Assembly: GCA_947632005.1 (NCBI GenBank) | Contig: CANRNU010000006.1 | Span: 1-64,000 of the forward strand | Direction of reading: 5' to 3' | DNA length: 64,000 bases | Source: an uncultured Oscillospiraceae bacterium | GTDB lineage: Bacteria > Bacillota > Clostridia > Oscillospirales > Oscillospiraceae | In this document: in pieces, positions 38,424 through 46,942 of the stretch | Numbering within the stretch: position 1 is the stretch's first letter | Layout of the letters: every line of letters begins with the position of its first letter | Translations under genes and position numbers: made by a program | The notes under the pieces: model-generated | Told to the model about the DNA's origin: nothing | What the model saw: only the letters and a program-made list of their open reading frames with translations | Databases searched by the model: none

Positions 38424-38900
38424 TCAGTTCAGCAGAAAGGAGATGGGCGAAACGCTGTCCACCACGATCTCAGCCTCATATACGCCCTCCGCCAAAGACG
38501 CGCCCACCTGGGCAGGATACACCCACTGGCCCGCCTCCAGGCCGCCAACGTGCATGGTATAGGCGTCGAAGCTCTCATCCACCGGCACGGGCCTGGGGTC
38601 GATCCCGTTCAGGACATACTCCTCCCCGCCCACGCGGACGGTCTGTCCCTCCTGCACCGCATCCAGGTCGTCTTCCCCTATGTAGCAGATGACCCCGCCG
38701 TCCGCTCCGGCTACTGCCGCCGCGGCGACCGTCGTCTCCAGCCGGCCCAGCGCCGACCAGATGATGAGCCCCGCCAGCAGCGCGATCACCGCGGCCAGCA
38801 CCAGCCACACCCCCGGACTCGTCACCCGGATATAGTCGTTCATCTGCTCCGGACTGGATACTTTCTCCAGACTTTTTTGACGAAACAGCCCGTTGTCCAT
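38424..38900 (-). CDS. NHLM-type secretion (HlyD-like) membrane protein
   Basis: One TM segment and short periplasmic-adaptor-like domain, directly upstream of the two ABC genes. Confidence 0.75.
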   Translation of the reverse strand: MDNGLFRQKSLEKVSSPEQMNDYIRVTSPGVWLVLAAVIALLAGLIIWSALGRLETTVAAAAVAGADGGVICYIGEDDLDAVQEGQTVRVGGEEYVLNGIDPRPVPVDESFDAYTMHVGGLEAGQWVYPAQVGASLAEGVYEAEIVVDSVSPISFLLN

Positions 38901-38943
38901 GCCAACTCTCCTTCTGCTAAGTTTTCAGGCGCCCTTCATCCGT

Positions 38944-40122
38944 TCAGAAGGTCAGTGTGTCTATCCGGCCCAGGAGCTCGGCCAGCCGGGCTTTGCAGTT
39001 GGCGATGATGGCCTGCCCCTCGGCGGTGCCGCTCAGCCGGCGGATGGTACGCCGCAGCAGCCGGGTGTAGCCGATCACCTTTGCCTTGCCGGCGATCTCG
39101 TCCAGTCGGGCTGCATCGTCCGTGCCGAAATACAGCCGGAGGGTCTTCTCCCAGATGGCGGTGCAGGTGTCGTAATCCAGCCCCAAAAACTTCTCCGACA
39201 CGCTGTGGTCCAGCTCGCCGAAGCCCTGATAGGCCAGGAATATCGACGCGAACTCGAACACCGGGTGGCCCATGCACAGGGTGTCCATGTCGATGAGCAG
39301 CACCTCGCCGTTTTGGACCATGACATTTTTGACGTGGTAGTCCCCGTGGAGCATATGGTGGTCCTCCGGCACGTCGGCGATGAGCCGGCGGAGCTTTTCG
39401 TACTGCTCCGGGGGAAGATGTCCGTTCAGAAAGTCCGCCCAGTCCAGGGCCACGGCCTTCATGTCCGGCATATCCCCGGGCTGCACCTCGGTGGCGTGTA
39501 TCTTTTTCAGCAGCTCCACATACACGCCGACATATTCGTCCAGCTTCTCCGGCTCGGCGATGATGAGCTTTGCCAGGCTCTTGGCGTTCAAGAGCTCAAA
39601 GACCGAGCCATAGCCGTCGCCCACCTTGACCACATCGTAGGGGATGGCGGTGGGGATGCCCAGCACGAAGGCCCGGCGGGCCAGTTCCCGCTCCCGGTGG
39701 ATGTCCGGCAGGCTGTCCGGATTCAGATACACCTTGATGATGGTGTCCGGGTCCAGACGGTATACCTCGCCGTTGGCGCCCCGGCCGATGACCTCGCAGC
39801 CCTCCACGCTCAGCCGCCGGTACGCCTTTTCCACCGGTATCATCTCCGTGAAGCCGGTCATGTCCAATATCTCATATACCTCCGGGGACGCGTTCACGAT
39901 GCGCAGTCCCGGCTGCTCCTTCCGCAGCCGGAGGATGACCCGCAGGCCCGCGCTGGAGATGTATGTGAGCTGCTCCAGATCCAGCACCACACCCGCTTCC
40001 GGAGCCTGCTGACGCAGCTCGTTCAGCTCCTGCTCGGCCTGCGCGGCGTTGCTGGAGTCGACGTGCCCTGCCAGATACACCGTCAGCACGCCGTTTTCCT
40101 GTTTGCCCTCTGCAATCTTCAT
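38944..40122 (-). CDS. STAS domain-APH-like phosphotransferase fusion
   Basis: N-terminal STAS (LTYISSAGLRVILRL); C-terminal APH fold (HGDYHVKNVMVQNGEVLLIDMDTLCMGHPVFEFA). Confidence 0.88.
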   Translation of the reverse strand: MKIAEGKQENGVLTVYLAGHVDSSNAAQAEQELNELRQQAPEAGVVLDLEQLTYISSAGLRVILRLRKEQPGLRIVNASPEVYEILDMTGFTEMIPVEKAYRRLSVEGCEVIGRGANGEVYRLDPDTIIKVYLNPDSLPDIHRERELARRAFVLGIPTAIPYDVVKVGDGYGSVFELLNAKSLAKLIIAEPEKLDEYVGVYVELLKKIHATEVQPGDMPDMKAVALDWADFLNGHLPPEQYEKLRRLIADVPEDHHMLHGDYHVKNVMVQNGEVLLIDMDTLCMGHPVFEFASIFLAYQGFGELDHSVSEKFLGLDYDTCTAIWEKTLRLYFGTDDAARLDEIAGKAKVIGYTRLLRRTIRRLSGTAEGQAIIANCKARLAELLGRIDTLTF

Positions 40123-40134
40123 ATTGAACCCCTT

Positions 40135-42693
40135 TCACGCCTCCAGGCTTTTTTTGATCGTGAGAATGTTCTGTCCGTCTTTGTACTCGTATTTCACATC
40201 GTCCATGGTCTTCTTCACCATAAAGATGCCCAAGCCGCCGATCTGTCTGTCCTCGGCGGAAAGGGACACGTCCGGGTCCGTCTTCGCCAGCGGGTCGTAG
40301 GGCCTGCCCTGGTCGATGAACGTGATGCGCACCGCCAGCGGCTCCTGGTCCACATCCACCCGCACCGTGGCCGGACCTGTATCCGGATCGTAGGCATAGT
40401 GGGCGATGTTGCCGAACAGCTCGTCGATGGCGATGTCTATTTGGGTCTGGGCCTTCATCGGGCAGTCCAGCGCCTCCAGCCGCTCGTTCACAAAGTCCGT
40501 CACTGCCGGGATGTTCTCCAGGGTGGCCTCCACCGTCAGTTCGTCCGGCTCGCCCGTTCCCGTCTTCTCCCGGAACTCCAGACAGAGCATGGTGATGTCG
40601 TCAAATTGGGGCGCCTCCCCCACGAACCGGTCGATGTCCGCCTTCACTGCCGGCAGCAGCTCGTCCGGCGACACCTCCGCGTTCCGGTTCAGCACCGCCT
40701 CCAGCCGCTCCATCCCGTACAGCTCGTTGCTCCCGTTGGTGGCCTCCGTCACTCCGTCCGTGTACTGGAACAGCTTGTCGCCCGGCTCCAGCTCCATGCT
40801 CCCCATCCGGTACCGCGTCCCCTCCATGCCTGCCAGCACAAAGCCAGGCCGGATCTTGTAGGGGGCGTAGCTGCCGTCCTTTTTGCAGATGAACGGCATC
40901 TCATGCCCCGCGTTGACGAAGTCGAACCGGCCGGTCTCCAGGTCCAGCACGCCCTCAAAGGCCGTGATGAACATCTCCTCGCTGTTGGACTCGCACAGCA
41001 GCCGGTTCACCTCCATGAACACCTCGCCCAGGTCCCGCCCCGGCGTGGTGTGGTCCTTGATCAGCGTCTTCCCGATGACCATGAAAAGGGCCGCCGGCAC
41101 GCCCTTGCCGGACACGTCCGCCATCACCACGGCCAGGTGGGTGTCGTCCACCATGAAGAAGTCGTAAAAATCTCCGCCCACCTCTTTGGCCGGGGCCATG
41201 GAGGCAAAGATGCTGAATTCCTTCCGGTCCGGGAAGGGCGGGAAGATGCAGGGCAGCATGGACGCCTGGATATGGGTGGCGATGTCCAGCTCCGCGCCGA
41301 TGCGCTCCTTTTCCGCCGTGACGTTCGTCAGGTCCCTGATATAGCTGTTCAGCGACCCGGCCATGCCGTTGAAGGCCACCGCCAAGTCCCCGATCTCGTC
41401 GTTTTGCCGCACGGCAGCCTGGTGGGTCAGGTCCCCGGAGCTTATGTGTTCCACGTCCGACCGCAGCTCCAGGAGCGGACCGGTGAGCCGCCGGGAGAAC
41501 CCGCCGCTCAGGCCCACCACTCCCCCGATGATGAGAGCGAACACCGCGAGGGACAGGATCTCCGTCCGTGCGATGCGCGCATTTATGGTCGCGGCGGTGG
41601 CATCGGTCCGGGCGGTGATATCCGCACGGATATCCTCGACCGGGGTCAGCACAGCATCCGCCGGCGCGTGGATTGCCAGCGTCCAGTCTGCGGTGGTGAT
41701 GGGCGTATAGGCGTAGTAGATATCATCCGATGTGGACGTGACGCCGGTGACGCCGCTCATGATCTGAGACGCCGCCTCATAGGCCGGGCAGTCCGGGGAC
41801 CAGACGTTGTCAAAGCTCCCGTCCTCCCGCATATAGGGGGAGGCTATGATATCCCCCTGCGGGTCTACCAGAAACGCGTAGGAGCCGGGGCTGAAGTCAA
41901 TGTCTATGATCTCCTTGATGATGTTCTCGACGAGGATGTCTATGCACACCACACCGGCAAGGCGGCCCTCTGCGTCCCGGACCGGCGCGGCGCACGTGAC
42001 GGTGAGGCCCCGGCCGAAATGGTCCTCATAGGTGCCCGTGAACACAGGGCCGTCGGCGTTCCTCGCGGCGGTGTACCAGATCGAGTCAAAATAGTCGTAG
42101 TACTCCGATGTCACATTGGGGGTCGACTCATAGGTGAGCATGAAGCCCGACTCCGTTGCTATGTAGATGGTGGAGATGATGCTGTCGTTATCGGTGATGA
42201 CCGGCTGCCAGACATGGACGAGATTGGACAGCAAGTCCATCTCCTCCTCCACGTCCTTGAGGGCGACGCTCGCATTCGCAAAGCTCATCAACAGCACATA
42301 GTGATAGTTGCTCTTCTCACCGACCTGATACACTTTCCGGGGCACATAGGCGTCGGGCTCCTCATAGATACGCCGGGCATAGAAGGCAAACTGGCTGGTG
42401 TAGTCCGCGAACTTGATGAATCGCCTGTCCGCCATTTCAGCTTCGACCTGCGCAGCACGCAGGAGGTTATGTTCCATCTGGTCCAGCAGCGCCTCGCTCC
42501 CGGCGGTCGCTGCGTTCTCACCCAGGTCCCGGCTGTCCCGCTGCACCGTGTCCCGCAGGGCGAACAGGCTCCCGGCCCACAGCATCCCCGTGACCACCAG
42601 CGCCGCCACGCACAGCAAGAGCACCATCCGCTGCACCTGCAGGCGGATGGGCCGGCGCTTCATATCCTGTTTTTGCTTATCGCCGCTCCCCAT
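40135..42693 (-). CDS. SpoIIE-family PP2C phosphatase with Cache-HAMP input and C-terminal HATPase_c (RsbW-like)
   Basis: TM-Cache-TM-HAMP; EVGGDFYDFFMVDDTHLAVVMADVSGKGVPAALFM; C-terminal IDIAIDELFGNIAHYAY...GGLGIFMVKKTMD. Confidence 0.93.
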   Translation of the reverse strand: MGSGDKQKQDMKRRPIRLQVQRMVLLLCVAALVVTGMLWAGSLFALRDTVQRDSRDLGENAATAGSEALLDQMEHNLLRAAQVEAEMADRRFIKFADYTSQFAFYARRIYEEPDAYVPRKVYQVGEKSNYHYVLLMSFANASVALKDVEEEMDLLSNLVHVWQPVITDNDSIISTIYIATESGFMLTYESTPNVTSEYYDYFDSIWYTAARNADGPVFTGTYEDHFGRGLTVTCAAPVRDAEGRLAGVVCIDILVENIIKEIIDIDFSPGSYAFLVDPQGDIIASPYMREDGSFDNVWSPDCPAYEAASQIMSGVTGVTSTSDDIYYAYTPITTADWTLAIHAPADAVLTPVEDIRADITARTDATAATINARIARTEILSLAVFALIIGGVVGLSGGFSRRLTGPLLELRSDVEHISSGDLTHQAAVRQNDEIGDLAVAFNGMAGSLNSYIRDLTNVTAEKERIGAELDIATHIQASMLPCIFPPFPDRKEFSIFASMAPAKEVGGDFYDFFMVDDTHLAVVMADVSGKGVPAALFMVIGKTLIKDHTTPGRDLGEVFMEVNRLLCESNSEEMFITAFEGVLDLETGRFDFVNAGHEMPFICKKDGSYAPYKIRPGFVLAGMEGTRYRMGSMELEPGDKLFQYTDGVTEATNGSNELYGMERLEAVLNRNAEVSPDELLPAVKADIDRFVGEAPQFDDITMLCLEFREKTGTGEPDELTVEATLENIPAVTDFVNERLEALDCPMKAQTQIDIAIDELFGNIAHYAYDPDTGPATVRVDVDQEPLAVRITFIDQGRPYDPLAKTDPDVSLSAEDRQIGGLGIFMVKKTMDDVKYEYKDGQNILTIKKSLEA

Positions 42694-42696
42694 GGC

Positions 42697-42996
42697 TCAC
42701 TGGATGGTCAGGATGTCCGCGAAGCCCGTGACCTCGAAGATCTCCATGATCGTCTCGTTCACGTTCCGCAGCACCATGGTCCCCTGTTTGTTCATGACCT
42801 TTTGCGCGCTCAGCAGCACCCGCAGTCCCGCCGAGGACAGATATTCCAGCTCCCCAAAGTCCAGCGTCAGCTCTGTGACGCCGTCCACGCTCTGCCGCAG
42901 CTCCGCCTCCAGCTGAGGAGCGGTGGTGGTGTCCAGCCGGCCGGCCAGGGCCAGGTCAAGATGGGTCCCGTTCTGATTCTTTGTGATCGTCATCAT
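42697..42996 (-). CDS. STAS-domain anti-sigma factor antagonist
   Basis: LEYLSSAGLRVLLSAQKVM. Confidence 0.93.
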   Translation of the reverse strand: MMTITKNQNGTHLDLALAGRLDTTTAPQLEAELRQSVDGVTELTLDFGELEYLSSAGLRVLLSAQKVMNKQGTMVLRNVNETIMEIFEVTGFADILTIQ

Positions 42997-43061
42997 CGCT
43001 TTTCTACCTCACTTATTTGGTCTTATTTATCCCTTGGCAGTCTGTTCACGCCTGCCGCCGG

Positions 43062-43340
43062 TCAATGCGGCCTTTTCTCCAGACCATGGTCGGCGCCGCC
43101 GCCGGCAGCAGTGCAGACGCAGTAGAGCATCTTGCCCAGTCCTTCACACCGTTCGTCGATGCCGGTCCCCTCTCCGTACATCGCACAGGCGCATTGGTAC
43201 CTGGCGTGACTTCCGCTGTCGTTTCCTTTGCCGCTGCCTCCCATGACGCAGCCACAGGAGCCTCCGTTCACCGCGTCCAGTTCAGACTCGTCCAGCTCCT
43301 TCTCCCGGTCCAGGATATCGTCTTTTTTCTCTTCCGACAT
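43062..43340 (-). CDS. RiPP precursor peptide C (CxC-rich)
   Basis: MSEEKKDDILDREKELDESELDAVNGG-SCGCVMGGSGKGNDSGSHARYQCACAMYGEGTGIDERCEGLGKMLYCVCTAAGGGADHGLEKRPH; RBS GGAGGAGA. Confidence 0.85.
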   Translation of the reverse strand: MSEEKKDDILDREKELDESELDAVNGGSCGCVMGGSGKGNDSGSHARYQCACAMYGEGTGIDERCEGLGKMLYCVCTAAGGGADHGLEKRPH

Positions 43341-43359
43341 ATTTGCCCGCTCTCCTCCG

Positions 43360-43590
43360 TCAGGGGTACTCCGGCGGTTTCCAACCGTCGCCATCCCCCG
43401 CCTGGAAGCAGAAGCACGTGGTCTTGTACTTTCCCTCTCCCGGGGCAGGGCACTGCGATTTGGGTTTTTCGTCGCCGTATCCCTCAAACACACAGTGGCA
43501 GGGGCGGTAACCGCCGGTCACTGCCTCCATCTCGGACTCCTCCAGCTCGCTCTCCCGACCCAGGATCTCGTTCTTCTTTTCCTCAGACAT
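43360..43590 (-). CDS. RiPP precursor peptide B (CxC-rich)
   Basis: MSEEKKNEILGRESELEESEMEAVTGG-YRPCHCVFEGYGDEKPKSQCPAPGEGKYKTTCFCFQAGDGDGWKPPEYP; GGAGG RBS. Confidence 0.87.
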   Translation of the reverse strand: MSEEKKNEILGRESELEESEMEAVTGGYRPCHCVFEGYGDEKPKSQCPAPGEGKYKTTCFCFQAGDGDGWKPPEYP

Positions 43591-43659
43591 GTTCGTTTCC
43601 TCCATCAAGAAAACATAGATTTTCCGGTCCCCGCTGCTATGGCGTCCCGCAGGGCTTTT

Positions 43660-43905
43660 TCATGTGACTGGCTTATCCGTACCGCCGCCCACAGCAGGGC
43701 AGAAGCAGTAGGTCGTATCCTCTTTATCAAAGCCGACACCGGCGCCAGGACAGGGACAGATGTATTCGAGGTCGCTTTTCTTCCCATGTCCTCTGCCGCC
43801 GCCGCCGAGGAAACAGCCACAGTCGCCTCCGCTCACCGCGTCCAGTTCGGTCTCGTCCAGCTCTTTTTCCTTGTCCAGGACCTCGTTTTTCTTTTCCTCA
43901 GACAT
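43660..43905 (-). CDS. RiPP precursor peptide A (CxC-rich)
   Basis: MSEEKKNEVLDKEKELDETELDAVSGG-DCGCFLGGGGRGHGKKSDLEYICPCPGAGVGFDKEDTTYCFCPAVGGGTDKPVT; GGAGG RBS. Confidence 0.87.
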   Translation of the reverse strand: MSEEKKNEVLDKEKELDETELDAVSGGDCGCFLGGGGRGHGKKSDLEYICPCPGAGVGFDKEDTTYCFCPAVGGGTDKPVT

Positions 43906-43920
43906 GTTCGTTTCCTCCAT

Positions 43921-45321
43921 TTAAGATGATTTTGGCTTACTTTGTTTGACCTCCTCCATGACGGCCCGGATCTTCTCATCCCAGCCGTCCCGGAAGATGG
44001 CACAGGCATACATATCCCGGCCCAGGATGTCCTCCGGCGCGGTCTCCAGCGCGCTGGCCCGGCACCCGCCCAGACATCTGGCAGCGTGGGGGCAGACCCG
44101 GCACTCCGAATCGTGGGCCAGCACCTCCAACGCCCGGGTCTCGATCAGGCGCATATAGCTGGAATCGGTGATGCATGCGCGCAGCCCCAGCTCCGGGATC
44201 AGCGGATAGTTCTCCTGGATGGGCATGCCCGACAGGGCCATGCAGGGCAGGGCCCGGCCCTCGGCGGAGATATACATCACCATCCGGGCGTGGCCGCACA
44301 CGCAGACTCTCTCCGGGTCGGCGCAGTTCTTCTCCGAGGGGATGGACCAGCCCTCCGGGTCGCGGGGGCTAGCGGAGAAAAAGCCGCCCAGCTGCAGGCT
44401 CAGGGGCATGCCGTCCTCATAATACCGGGGAATGTAGTCCAGATAGGTCTGGAAAAGCTCCTCCATACCGATGCCCGGCCCATAGCCGCCCTCTTTCCAG
44501 GCGCCCACGTTGGAAATGGGATTCGTCTTGAGGCTTCCGCAGCCCAGACTGGCCAGGAAGTTGACGGTATCCCGGAGGGTGTGCTTGTTCTGCCGGTGGA
44601 TGCACATCTCCGCCCCGGTGGGAAAGCCGTGCTCCCGGCAGAGCTTGAATGCATCCGTCACATACTTCTCCGCCCCGGGCACGCCCCGGAGCCAGTCGTG
44701 CCAGCCCACCCCGTCAAAACTCATGTTGAACTCAGGACGGATGCCCCGGTCCTCCAGCTTTTTCAACAGCTCCTCCGTCACCAGCCGACCGTTGGAATAG
44801 ATCTGGGAGATATGTACCCCGCCGTCCAGCAGCACATCCACGATATCAAAAAGATCCCGGCGCACCAGCGGCTCCCCGCCTGTGAGCGTCACTTCTGCTA
44901 TGCCGCAGTCCACGATCTGGCGGGCGATGCTCATGGCCGTGTCATGGTCCAGCTCCCCGTACTTGGCGTCCGGGGCGGACATATAGCAGTGCTTGCAGCG
45001 GTAATTGCACCGGCCCGTCACGGACCAGTGGGCCGTGCGGATGTATCGGTTGTCGTGGAATCTGTAAAGCTGATCGTCTTTCAGCTTCTCTCCTGCCCGG
45101 CAGGGGCGGATGATGCCCCGCTCCACCGCCGCACGGACCGCGCTCCGCCGCGCCTCTGACGCCTCCGGTCCGTCCAAGTCCCGGCTTCCGTCGCAGTCCA
45201 GCAGGAACTCCATGTCCGGGCGGCGGAGAAACCTGGCCCGGCCCGTGTCCCGGTCCACCAGGGCAAAGGGCAGCTTTCGCCAGCCCCGAAGGCAGTATCT
45301 CTCGTTCAGCAGGTAATGCAT
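43921..45321 (-). CDS. Radical SAM/SPASM RiPP maturase
   Basis: CNYRCKHCYMSAPD CxxxCxxC; GGEPLVR; C-terminal SPASM CRVCPHAARCLGGCRASAL; N-terminal PqqD/RRE-like region. Confidence 0.93.
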   Translation of the reverse strand: MHYLLNERYCLRGWRKLPFALVDRDTGRARFLRRPDMEFLLDCDGSRDLDGPEASEARRSAVRAAVERGIIRPCRAGEKLKDDQLYRFHDNRYIRTAHWSVTGRCNYRCKHCYMSAPDAKYGELDHDTAMSIARQIVDCGIAEVTLTGGEPLVRRDLFDIVDVLLDGGVHISQIYSNGRLVTEELLKKLEDRGIRPEFNMSFDGVGWHDWLRGVPGAEKYVTDAFKLCREHGFPTGAEMCIHRQNKHTLRDTVNFLASLGCGSLKTNPISNVGAWKEGGYGPGIGMEELFQTYLDYIPRYYEDGMPLSLQLGGFFSASPRDPEGWSIPSEKNCADPERVCVCGHARMVMYISAEGRALPCMALSGMPIQENYPLIPELGLRACITDSSYMRLIETRALEVLAHDSECRVCPHAARCLGGCRASALETAPEDILGRDMYACAIFRDGWDEKIRAVMEEVKQSKPKSS

Positions 45322-45467
45322 ATCGTTTTGTCTCCCATCCCCTTTGCGGTGCTGACCCTATGTGGACCGCGCAGCAAAAGGACCAAGAGGTGATGAAAAA
45401 TGTTTGGCCCACGGCACGCCCGGCCGAATGCAGGCCGGGACCGTGTTTGCCGGCAGGCGGACCTGGT

Positions 45468-45503
45468 AAAAAAGGTGTGAGCCGGAGAGCCCCGGTCCAC
45501 ACC
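45468..45503 (-). terminator. Intrinsic terminator inside the leader of the radical-SAM operon
   Basis: Minus strand: GGTGTGGACCGGGGCTCTCCGGCTCACACC-TTTTTT, about 150 nt before the maturase start. Confidence 0.75.
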
Positions 45504-45617
45504 CTTCGCTCGTTTTACGTTATCATGATTATCGGATGGCGAAACGCTGCAAGGCGTTGCGCCAAACCAGTCGTTTGGCAGCGAAAACGACCGTTCCGGA
45601 TCGTTTCCCCTATGCGA

Positions 45618-45655
45618 CACCATTATACCTTCTGTTCGCGGGCAGAACAAGATTT
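45618..45655 (-). promoter_or_regulatory. Minus-strand promoter with operator-like dyad
   Basis: TTGTTC-17 bp-TATAAT; spacer contains TGTTC...GAACA. Confidence 0.55.
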
Positions 45656-45811
45656 TTGCACGAATGACCCGCCAGCCGGCGTGAAAGACAAAGATTTTCA
45701 TCCTTACGCCGGCGAAAGCCGCCTTATTTTTGGTCCCGGCCGGTCCACAGGATGTCCCCTTCGCCGGCAGCCCGGACATGCCGTCTTACCTTATAAGTTA
45801 TTTACAACTTA

Positions 45812-45840
45812 TTTATAAAACCATCCGCACGGTTTGTCAA
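45812..45840 (-). promoter_or_regulatory. Near-consensus minus-strand promoter
   Basis: TTGACA (45840-45835)-17 bp-TATAAA (45817-45812). Confidence 0.7.
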
Positions 45841-45923
45841 CGCTTTTGTCCCATAATGGCCGAAATCCGACCGGCATCGTCCACCGCGGCAGACCATCCC
45901 TCCGCCCCGGCGCAGTGTGCATT

Positions 45924-46550
45924 TTACGGACAAACCGCCTCCTTTTGCACGCGGCGCAGATCCTGATAAAGCAAGTCATATATCTTGGGATCGACGCTGG
46001 AGAAAACCACCTTGAGCTGATACGCGCTGTTTTCCGCCAGCCAAGCATATACGGCCCTCACGGCGATCTCGCAGGCCTCCTTTTGTGGGTAACTGGACTT
46101 TCCGGTGGAAATCGACGGGAAGGCGATGCTGTGGATCCCATGTTCCCTCGCCAGGTCAAGACTGGCCGTATAGCATTTTGCCAGGTCCTCCCGGCAGTGC
46201 GCGGACGGATATCTGGGGCCGACCGTGTGGATGACATGCTTTGCCTTCAGGCGGTATCCTCCCGTTATCTTTGCCTCGCCCACCCGACATCCGCCGAGCG
46301 CGGCGCATTCCGTTCTCAATCCCTGCCCTGCGGCACGATAGATCGCGCCGTCAACGCCTCCGTCTCCATGAAGCGTCCCGTTCGCCGGGTTTACTATGCA
46401 TTCGCATTCGGACAGCGTTATATCCCGGTCGTCGAGCCACATCCCCTCAAACGGCCCTGTCAGCGAATGGCAGACCGGCGGCGCCGGTATCCCGTCCCGG
46501 CGCAGTTCGTCCCGCAGGGCCATGAGGATCTTTCCGAGATGGTTTTCGCC
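45924..46550 (-). CDS. Macro-domain (ADP-ribose hydrolase-like) region, in a different frame from the upstream NADAR domain
   Basis: ITLSECECIVNPANGTLHGDGGVDGAIYRAAGQGL; HVIHTVGPRYPS; IAFPSISTGKSSYPQKEACEIAV. Confidence 0.85.
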   Translation of the reverse strand, partial: GENHLGKILMALRDELRRDGIPAPPVCHSLTGPFEGMWLDDRDITLSECECIVNPANGTLHGDGGVDGAIYRAAGQGLRTECAALGGCRVGEAKITGGYRLKAKHVIHTVGPRYPSAHCREDLAKCYTASLDLAREHGIHSIAFPSISTGKSSYPQKEACEIAVRAVYAWLAENSAYQLKVVFSSVDPKIYDLLYQDLRRVQKEAVCP

Positions 46551-46942
46551 TTCGCCCGTTTCAGGTCCACGCCCCAATATAGGTCCTTCCAACGATTCCC
46601 CTCTTTCAGCTCTCGCTCTCCGGTGTCCAGCAGATCCCGCGCCAGCGTAGGATTTTGCGCGAATTTTTCGCGCACGACCCGCTCCATGAGCTCCAGCTTC
46701 ACCGCATCCCAATCCGGCCTCGCCTCCACCTTCCTTCCGAGCCGTTTCGATTCGTCGGCGGAGAGAAGGGCAAACTGTTCTTTGTCCGTTTGGCGCAGGC
46801 ATTTCTGCGCCTGATAAGCGGCCTCCGAATTGTAATAGGTGATACCATCGAACGATATTTTCGTTGGATAAAAATTGCTCAAAAAATCGTATTCTCCACG
46901 GAAAAGGCCAATGGTCCGGTCTGTGGCCCCACAACGATCCAT
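46460..46942 (-). CDS. NADAR (YbiA-like) family protein, frameshifted before its C-terminus
   Basis: GLFRGEYDFLSNFYPTKISFDGITYYNSEAAYQAQKC; NRWKDLYWGVDLKRAK; expected GENHLGKILMALRDELR is in the -1 frame. Confidence 0.85.
   Translation of the reverse strand: MDRCGATDRTIGLFRGEYDFLSNFYPTKISFDGITYYNSEAAYQAQKCLRQTDKEQFALLSADESKRLGRKVEARPDWDAVKLELMERVVREKFAQNPTLARDLLDTGERELKEGNRWKDLYWGVDLKRAKAKTISERSSWPCGTNCAGTGYRRRRSAIR

Noticed and set aside
38893-43125. 1410-aa plus-strand ORF
   Set aside because: Antisense shadow of STAS-APH, SpoIIE and STAS genes, which have unambiguous motifs.
45306-45779. 157-aa minus-strand ORF in the radical-SAM operon leader
   Set aside because: Passes through the promoter, terminator hairpin and other helices; no RBS or protein-like pattern.
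45834-46814. 326-aa plus-strand ORF over NADAR/macro
   Set aside because: Antisense to recognisable NADAR and macro domains; no family features.
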